Origin: Paludibacter sp. | GTDB taxonomy: Bacteria; Bacteroidota; Bacteroidia; Bacteroidales; Paludibacteraceae | Length of the DNA: 9,244 nucleotides | Direction of reading: 5' to 3' | NCBI GenBank assembly: GCA_028748945.1 | Contig: JAQTOL010000102.1 | Coordinates: forward strand, 1 to 9,244 | Shown: positions 1 to 5,664 of the stretch, piece after piece | Layout of the letters: every line of letters begins with the position of its first letter | Numbering within the stretch: the first letter of the stretch is position 1 | Translations under genes and position numbers: made by a program | The notes under the pieces: model-generated | Databases searched by the model: none | The model's input: the letters and a program-made list of their open reading frames with translations, nothing else | What the model was told of the DNA's origin: nothing

Positions 1-154
1 CCGGAATGCGGACATATGACACTGTCGGCTTACCTGAAGCTACAACGTAAGCATCCGGATTGTCGTTACACGCTGGTATGGCTATTAACGATGCCAATAC
101 AAAGAGCGCTGTAACCATCTTTATTGTTGATTTATATATTTTTTTCATATTCAT
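1..154 (-). CDS. Surface glycan-binding lipoprotein of the PUL, probably IPT/TIG-domain type (partial, N-terminus only)
   Basis: Only the first 51 codons are present; the frame runs open through the left edge. It begins 12 nt after the susD-like stop, so it is the third gene of the same operon. The product starts MNMKKIYKST and has a hydrophobic stretch (about residues 12-26) ending in a lipobox IPAC, with the lipidated Cys at residue 29. A second ATG at 148 would shorten it by two residues. After the Cys comes NDNPDAY, then GKPTVSYVRIP. This acidic post-Cys stretch followed by a 'G.PTV.YVR.P' segment is, from memory, the usual opening of Bacteroidales surface glycan-binding proteins with IPT/TIG immunoglobulin-like domains encoded right after SusC/SusD. 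The acidic residues after the Cys fit export to the outer surface. The likely role is to hold glycan at the cell surface for the SusC/D complex. The folded domains lie outside the window, so the family call is inference; the lipoprotein nature is well supported. Confidence 0.72.
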   Translation of the reverse strand, partial: MNMKKIYKSTIKMVTALFVLASLIAIPACNDNPDAYVVASGKPTVSYVRIP

Positions 155-166
155 TCTTATTGTTTT

Positions 167-1873
167 TTAGAAACTAATCGTACTAAAGTCAAATGAAACC
201 GGATCTTTTGATAAGTTTGGATTTGCAGATTGATCTGTATCCGGAAAAGGAATGGAGAAGAATACATTTCCTGCACTGATATTCACGACTGTTTTGGTAA
301 CCGTTGATTTGTCAGCAGTTCCTTTGTAATAGCCTTCCAAACCGTTCCAATAACCACGGTTCTGAGCTACCAGTCTGGCTCTTGCATCATCTGGTTTATA
401 GTAACTTAAGCGTACAAAATCGTACCAAAAATCACCTTCGCAAGCTAACTCCAACCGACGTTCATTAAAAATATCATCGAACGTGATAGACGTTTTAGGG
501 GTGTAATTACTTACACTTCGACCACGAACAGCATTGAAAGCACTTAATGCACCTGCATCGGAAGTAGAAGCATTATTTCCCAAAACTGCTTCAGCATAAA
601 TTAAATATACATCAGCCAACCGAAGCAAGTGAGTACTTAATGCCGTAGCCATACGATCCATGCCAACACCTATACCTGCCAAATGGTCGGCATTATCACC
701 AACAATATTTTTTACACAATTCGAGCCGGTTCCGCTACCATATGTTACTGTCAGCTTACCATCACTCGATGTGGGTTTCGACCAGTCATAGTCAAAACCA
801 CCTTTGTCTGTCCAGAAATAATCGTAATGATCACCCTGCATCATCATGGTTGCTTTTCGGCGTGCATCAGAATTATTGCGGGTTAAACTGGACGCGTCTT
901 CACCAAATGCATCTTCCAAATCAATGGTTAGTCCAACCCAGGTACCCCAGGTATCGGCAAATTCAGAGAATCCGGCTAATGCAAGATCCGATTGCTCGGA
1001 ATTTTGACAAGTCCATTGGCTACCGATTGTCCACTGCCACGAAATTAAATCTTCACCTACAAATGATTGTGTTCCGTTATTTTTAAGACGGAAAATATCC
1101 GAATAGACAGGCATTAATGTCCGCCCACTTTCTTCAATAACCAATTTCGCATATTTAGCTGCATTTGCTAAATCTTCTGCATTACGGGTGCCGCTCTGTC
1201 CGTAACCGGCTTTAGTCAGGTATACTTTTGATAAAAGACCATACGCACTGTATTTGTCAATACGTCCGGGAAGATTACTTGCAGGTAGAAGTTCAATGGC
1301 TTTTTCCAAATCTTTTACGATATAAGTATAGACATCTTCAATTTTGTTCTTATATACACTGTTTGACTGACTACTGGCAATAATCTCGCTATTGCTGTGA
1401 ATTATAGGAATAGCACCAAAACAGCGTACCAGATAGAAATAAGCCATGGCTTTCCATGTCAGTGCCTCACCCTTTACGGTGTTTTTAGTCGTTTCTGTAA
1501 CAGCAGGTCCTGATTTCATATTGATATTCTCAATAATTGTATTGCAATATGCATTCACCGACCACAACGATGCAGATGCATTCTTCAAATCGGAATCACT
1601 CGATTTTAAGACAAAAGATTGATAAGCATTATCGGTACTATAATAAACATTGCCCGAAAGCACATCACCAATTTTTATAAAACCACGTTGAAAATCGTAC
1701 CAGGGTGAATTGTAAAGTGCATTAACCCCTTGAAAACATTGCGCATCGGTTTGATAAAAACCATCAGTGGTATAGGTGTCTTCGGCCGGGCGATTTAGAA
1801 AATCGGAACAAGAACTCATCCCAACTAACAAAATGGAGGCAATCGCCAAACTCTTAATATTAAGTTTTTTCAT
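167..1873 (-). CDS. SusD/RagB-family outer-membrane glycan-binding lipoprotein
   Basis: The product is 568 residues, a normal SusD length. I start at ATG 1873, giving MKKLNIKS with a hydrophobic core and lipobox MSSC (Cys22). The frame also opens upstream with a TTG at 1888, but that would put five residues before the signal peptide, and AAAGGA just before the ATG resembles a ribosome site. Cys22 is followed by SDFLNRPAED, typical of surface-exposed SusD proteins. Family landmarks are GEALTWKAMAYFYLVRCFG (135-153), the helical segment GRIDKYSAYGLLSKVYL (203-219), LRLADVYLIYAEAV (417-430), ERRLELACEGDFWYDFVRL (471-489), and the C-terminal IPFPDTDQSANPNL (541-554). The helical parts form the TPR-like fold that caps the SusC barrel; the lipoprotein binds glycan and acts as a lid. 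It follows susC by 19 nt and precedes another lipoprotein gene by 12 nt. Family is certain; the bound glycan is unknown. A Trp/Tyr-rich middle (about 278-365) is a plausible ligand surface. Confidence 0.97.
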   Translation of the reverse strand: MKKLNIKSLAIASILLVGMSSCSDFLNRPAEDTYTTDGFYQTDAQCFQGVNALYNSPWYDFQRGFIKIGDVLSGNVYYSTDNAYQSFVLKSSDSDLKNASASLWSVNAYCNTIIENINMKSGPAVTETTKNTVKGEALTWKAMAYFYLVRCFGAIPIIHSNSEIIASSQSNSVYKNKIEDVYTYIVKDLEKAIELLPASNLPGRIDKYSAYGLLSKVYLTKAGYGQSGTRNAEDLANAAKYAKLVIEESGRTLMPVYSDIFRLKNNGTQSFVGEDLISWQWTIGSQWTCQNSEQSDLALAGFSEFADTWGTWVGLTIDLEDAFGEDASSLTRNNSDARRKATMMMQGDHYDYFWTDKGGFDYDWSKPTSSDGKLTVTYGSGTGSNCVKNIVGDNADHLAGIGVGMDRMATALSTHLLRLADVYLIYAEAVLGNNASTSDAGALSAFNAVRGRSVSNYTPKTSITFDDIFNERRLELACEGDFWYDFVRLSYYKPDDARARLVAQNRGYWNGLEGYYKGTADKSTVTKTVVNISAGNVFFSIPFPDTDQSANPNLSKDPVSFDFSTISF

Positions 1874-1892
1874 ATTATTTCCTTTCAATAAT

Positions 1893-4800
1893 TTAGAATG
1901 ATAGATTTAATCCAAATGTATATACCTGAGGTGAAGGATAACGTCCATTATCTAACCCATATACATTCCCTGATTGACTCGCGGTATTTATGCCCACCTC
2001 TGGGTCAAAACCGCTGTACTTGGTCAAAGTATATAAATTTTGAATGTTCGCATAGATACGCAAGGACTGCAGATGTAATGTCTTCAGTATTTTAGTATCA
2101 AAATTATATCCTAATGCAATATTCTTGATTCGTAAATAAGATCCATCCTCGATATAACGGCTCGACATATCTGTATTTCCGTTCGGATCGTTTTGTATAG
2201 CCCTCGGAACGTTAGTTCCGGGATTTGCCACTTTCACATTATCAATATCATCGTACCAATTGTTTACCTGATTACCTGTTGAGTTTACATAAGGGTAAAC
2301 CTGAGCAGTATTAATTTGAGTCAGTCGGGCACGATTTGTTACCACGGCCAATTGATTACTCCACATATCTTTCATACTGGAAAGATTTATAGCCGAATAA
2401 TTCATCACTTTATTCCCGTATGAGCCATTGATAAATACAGTTAAATCAAAGTTTTTATAATGAGCTGTATTATTAAAACCAAAGGTGAAAATTGGCATCG
2501 GTGAACCTAAGTTAGTCCGGTCATTCTCATCAATTTTACCATCAAGATTCACATCTTCATACTTCAGGTCACCAACATAGGTTGTATTGGTGCGACTCCA
2601 TGGTTGTGTAGAAGTAGAAGGTTTCTTAGGAGTTACTTTATTACCAAGACTATTTGTGTAGTTTTCCAGATCAGCTTTATCCTGATAAATACCTACCACT
2701 TTATAACCGTAAAAATTATAAAGTGACTGACCAACTTCGGTGTGTGATACAACATCAGTCCATTGTCCATAACCTTCGATGGCTGTTGAAGAAGTCCCGG
2801 TCAGATCCAATAATTTATTTTTATTGAATGAAATTTGAGTTTCAGTATCCCACTGGAAATCTTTAGATTTAATATTATGTGTAGTTAATGCAATTTCTAA
2901 TCCTCGGTTTTCAAGTGATCCGATATTTCCCCAGGGGGCTGCCAGTGCACTTGAAACATTTCCATCCGTTCCCATATACGAAGGCAGGTCTACGGGCATT
3001 AACATATTTTTTGAGACTTTGTAATATGCATCAACGGTTAGTTCAATCCGATTATCAAACATACCAAGGTCTAATCCTAAGTTCGTTTGTTCCTGTGTTT
3101 CCCACTGAAGGTAAGGATTGGCAATATTCGAAGGCCGATAAGCTACACCCAGACCGGTTGGCATTTTTGTAATTTTGGCTCCCCATAAGTAATCATCAAT
3201 AAATTGATTTCCTGTTTGTCCCCAGCCTATGCGTAACTTACCGTTACTTATAACAGGCTTTATATTTTCCATAAACGTTTCATTTGAAAAACGCCAGGAA
3301 GCAGCAGTGGAATGGAATGAAGCCCAACGGTTATTGGGTCCGAATTTCGATGAACCATCACGACGGAAAGTATATGTGGCATAATACCTGTCAGCATAGT
3401 TATAGGTACCGCGGGCAAATTGCGAAGACATAGCACTGCTTCCGAATCCGGCACTGATCAGAGGAGTTCCTGTTCCCAGATTAGGATTATGTATCGTATT
3501 GTCAGGTAAGTTAGTATTCGAAGCACTTTGGTACTTCCAACTCGATTCAGACATTTCCTGACCTAACATGGCAGTAAGCTTATGCGATCCGAAATCTCTG
3601 GCATAAGTCAAATAGTTTTTTACCTGCCAGAATAAGTTTTGGTTGGTTTGCCATGAATCGCTGTTAATTAAACGCGACCAAGTGCCATAAGTGGCTGTAG
3701 GTAAAAACCGTTCGGCATTGGAACTTCCTTTATCCATCGCAAATTCCGTATGGAAGGTTAATCCCTTCATAATTGTTGCGTCAAAATAAATATTACCGAT
3801 CAGAGAAGACCGATTCAGTAAATTATCCTCGTCCAAAGCTTTAGCGATTGGATTAACCCGAGAGGCAACACCTTCGCGGCTTACACTGGTATAGTTTCCA
3901 TCCATATCGTAAATTGGAACATCCGGTGTCGATAACAAAGCAATATTTAAAATACCGGCCTCACTATCAACAAGACCTAAACGTTCATTAGTATTTGAAT
4001 AAGTCATATTAACACCCAATTTCAACCATTTTTTCAGTTGAGCATCTAAATTGCTTCGGAAAGAGAAACGCTTAAAGTCTGTTCCTTTTACAGTACCTTG
4101 TTGACCCATATAGGAACCGGAAACAAAATATTTTACGAATTCGTTTCCACCCTGAGCGCTAATGGTATGGCTTTGCATTGGGGCTAATTGAAACACAGCA
4201 TCTTGCCAGTTGGTACCATTGCCAAGCAAGGATGGATCACGGAATTCAACACGCTGATCACGTCCCTGGGTTTCGGCAGCCATACTATTGCTATATTCGG
4301 CAAATTGTTGTAAGTTCATTACATCCAATCGTTTGGCCTGACGTTGAATCGCGTACATACCATCATAAGAAAATTTTGCTTCACCGGCTTTACCCCGTTT
4401 TGTAGTGATAAGAACAACACCATTCGATCCCTGAGAACCATAAATGGCGGTAGCAGAAGCATCTTTTAAAATCTCCATAGAGACAATGTCAGAAGGATTA
4501 ATAGTTGAAAGTGGAGAGACAGTAGATACTTTCCCATTTCCAAGTGCATCGCCTAAACCATAATCAGCACCCGATTTTCCTGTGACCTGAACAGGAACAC
4601 CATCGATAACATATAGAGGCTCGGCACCGGCATTAATAGTACTCTGTCCCCGCACACGAATGGAAACGGAAGAACCTGGTGCTCCGGAAGTTTGAACAGC
4701 GGTAACACCGGTAACCCGGCCTTGTAATGCCTGATCCATATTGGTTATAATGGAACCTTTGAGCTTTTCTTCACTTACAGTAACTGATGCACCTGAAAGA

Positions 4801-5150
4801 TCACTCTTCTTCATGGTTCCATAACCAATTGCCACAACTTCATTCAACATGCGGGCATCCGATTGAAGTTTGACATTAATAACATTTACTCTGGCAAGAA
4901 TTTCTTGTTTTTCCATACCAATGTATGAGAATACAAGTGTTGAACCATGGGGGAGGGAAAGATAGTACTTTCCGTTCACATCTGTTACCGTTCCATTTGT
5001 TGTTCCTTTTACAAGTACTGAAACTCCAACCATTGGAGATCCATCACCTGCATCTGTTACAACTCCCGAAACAGAAAGGTTCTGTTGTGCAGAAACCAGG
5101 CATACTCCAAACAGGAGTAAAACCAATAGAAAATTGATTTTTCTTTTCAT
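1893..5150 (-). CDS. SusC/RagA-family TonB-dependent outer-membrane transporter
   Basis: The product is 1085 residues with an ATG start. A Sec signal peptide (MKRKINFLLV..., probable cut after Ala21 in VSA|QQ) leads into a carboxypeptidase-regulatory-like beta-sandwich (about 25-97, 'VSGVVTDAGDGSPMVGVSVL'). Next come the SusC junction LNEVVAIGYGTMKKSDLSGA (102-121) and the plug (about 122-253), with EPLYVIDGVPV and the signature ILKDASATAIYGSQGSNGVV ending in LITTKRG. The rest is the beta-barrel, with family motifs YATYTFRRDGSSKFG and LRIGWGQTGNQ, and a final strand VYTFGLNLSF ending in Phe, as expected for barrel insertion. Residues 866-877 match a 12-residue EF-hand/dockerin calcium loop. 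No STN domain precedes the sandwich, so it is not the type that signals to an anti-sigma factor. It should import an oligosaccharide across the outer membrane with TonB-ExbBD energy, partnered by the SusD-like lipoprotein encoded 19 nt downstream. Family certain; substrate not deducible. Confidence 0.98.
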   Translation of the reverse strand: MKRKINFLLVLLLFGVCLVSAQQNLSVSGVVTDAGDGSPMVGVSVLVKGTTNGTVTDVNGKYYLSLPHGSTLVFSYIGMEKQEILARVNVINVKLQSDARMLNEVVAIGYGTMKKSDLSGASVTVSEEKLKGSIITNMDQALQGRVTGVTAVQTSGAPGSSVSIRVRGQSTINAGAEPLYVIDGVPVQVTGKSGADYGLGDALGNGKVSTVSPLSTINPSDIVSMEILKDASATAIYGSQGSNGVVLITTKRGKAGEAKFSYDGMYAIQRQAKRLDVMNLQQFAEYSNSMAAETQGRDQRVEFRDPSLLGNGTNWQDAVFQLAPMQSHTISAQGGNEFVKYFVSGSYMGQQGTVKGTDFKRFSFRSNLDAQLKKWLKLGVNMTYSNTNERLGLVDSEAGILNIALLSTPDVPIYDMDGNYTSVSREGVASRVNPIAKALDEDNLLNRSSLIGNIYFDATIMKGLTFHTEFAMDKGSSNAERFLPTATYGTWSRLINSDSWQTNQNLFWQVKNYLTYARDFGSHKLTAMLGQEMSESSWKYQSASNTNLPDNTIHNPNLGTGTPLISAGFGSSAMSSQFARGTYNYADRYYATYTFRRDGSSKFGPNNRWASFHSTAASWRFSNETFMENIKPVISNGKLRIGWGQTGNQFIDDYLWGAKITKMPTGLGVAYRPSNIANPYLQWETQEQTNLGLDLGMFDNRIELTVDAYYKVSKNMLMPVDLPSYMGTDGNVSSALAAPWGNIGSLENRGLEIALTTHNIKSKDFQWDTETQISFNKNKLLDLTGTSSTAIEGYGQWTDVVSHTEVGQSLYNFYGYKVVGIYQDKADLENYTNSLGNKVTPKKPSTSTQPWSRTNTTYVGDLKYEDVNLDGKIDENDRTNLGSPMPIFTFGFNNTAHYKNFDLTVFINGSYGNKVMNYSAINLSSMKDMWSNQLAVVTNRARLTQINTAQVYPYVNSTGNQVNNWYDDIDNVKVANPGTNVPRAIQNDPNGNTDMSSRYIEDGSYLRIKNIALGYNFDTKILKTLHLQSLRIYANIQNLYTLTKYSGFDPEVGINTASQSGNVYGLDNGRYPSPQVYTFGLNLSF

Positions 5151-5210
5151 GGAATTAAATTTAATATTAGAAGGTTAATTGTTTTGACGAAATTACACAT
5201 TCCGACATTG

Positions 5211-5218
5211 CAAAAATA
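5211..5218 (-). promoter_or_regulatory. Candidate -7 promoter box for the susC-susD operon
   Basis: On the minus strand this reads TATTTTTG followed by C, an exact match to the Bacteroidota -7 consensus TAnnTTTG. Transcription would begin near 5204-5206, giving a leader of about 55 nt before the susC ATG. The expected -33 TTTG, 19-21 nt upstream, is not matched well (GTTT or TGTT at about 5238-5242). A weak -33 box would fit a promoter that depends on an activator, as PUL promoters usually do, but that is inference. The leader shows no evident Shine-Dalgarno sequence before the ATG. Confidence 0.42.
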
Positions 5219-5278
5219 GAGTATCACAATGAAGAAAAAACATATTTTTTTAGCTTAATATGATACTTTTCCTACCAA

Positions 5279-5300
5279 TATGAAGTCATATTTAGTCATA
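5279..5300. repeat. Short palindrome plus 10-bp-spaced direct repeat, possible operator
   Basis: TATGA-AG-TCATA (5279-5290) is a perfect 5-bp inverted repeat with a 2-nt spacer. Its right part, AGTCATA (5284-5290), recurs at 5294-5300, exactly 10 bp or about one helical turn away. A looser copy, GCGTATA, follows at 5304-5310. The block lies about 60-80 bp upstream of the candidate -7 box, where an activator would bind. The repeats are short and AT-rich, so chance is a real alternative. Confidence 0.25.
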
Positions 5301-5377
5301 ATAGCGTATATGTTAAAAATTGATTGTGATTTTCTGTCGTTTGTTGTTGAATAAAAATTGTTCTAAGCTAAACTGGA

Positions 5378-5485
5378 TGTGTGCTAGGATAAGCATAATA
5401 ATGTAAATAAAAGTAAATTGTAAAGGTAGTGAAATTGTTGTTGATTAATTATATTTTTTTTTGTAATAATTATCCTACATACACA
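5378..5485. repeat. Imperfect inverted repeat with 15/16-nt arms flanking 77 nt
   Basis: The left arm (5378-5392) is TGTGT-GC-TAGGATAA and the right arm (5470-5485) is TTATCCTA-CAT-ACACA. The inner 8 bp and outer 5 bp pair perfectly, interrupted by a 2/3-nt mismatch. The 77 nt between them are very AT-rich and include T9 at 5454-5462. It could be two opposed binding sites for one regulator of the PUL, or the base stem of a transcribed RNA. It could also be a chance match. Confidence 0.3.
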
Positions 5486-5580
5486 ATTTGAAATTTATTA
5501 CATTACTGATTGATTTAATATTTTTTGAAATTTGTAGTCAAAAGATTGTCATTTTGATTATTTTTCAATATTGCAGACTA

Positions 5581-5626
5581 AAGATAACAAAAAAAGCCCC
5601 ATTCTATAGATGGGGCTTATTATCTT
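5581..5626 (-). terminator. Rho-independent terminator of the DUF349 gene
   Basis: The core hairpin has perfect 9-bp arms AAGCCCCAT (5594-5602) and ATGGGGCTT (5610-5618) around a 7-nt loop. Read on the minus strand, the GC-rich stem is followed directly by a T tract (GGGGCTTTTTTTGTT), the classic intrinsic terminator form. It lies 46 nt after the stop codon at 5665. A second pair of arms, AAGATAA (5581-5587) and TTATCTT (5620-5626), encloses the first. It separates the DUF349 transcript from the PUL operon. Confidence 0.88.
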
Positions 5627-5664
5627 ATGATTTAAATTTGCAAGTTGAGTCTTTTATTTTCAAT

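Larger units (their letters stand above)
5151..5664. other. AT-rich intergenic region upstream of the susC-like gene
   Basis: These 514 bp lie between the start of the susC-like gene and the stop of the DUF349 gene. I find no convincing coding region on either strand. The region holds the DUF349 terminator (5581-5626), a candidate -7 box for the PUL operon (5211-5218), a small palindrome with a 10-bp-spaced direct repeat (5279-5300), and a widely spaced inverted repeat (5378-5392 with 5470-5485). A run of nine T residues lies at 5454-5462. It is long enough to carry an activator-dependent promoter and possibly a small RNA, but no RNA gene is recognisable by eye. Confidence 0.7.

Noticed and set aside
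742..1086. 114-codon plus-strand reading frame
   Set aside because: It lies wholly inside the susD-like gene on the opposite strand, has no recognisable domain, and is a shadow frame.
3260..3454. 64-codon minus-strand frame inside the susC-like gene
   Set aside because: It is out of frame within a well-supported transporter sequence and has no family resemblance.
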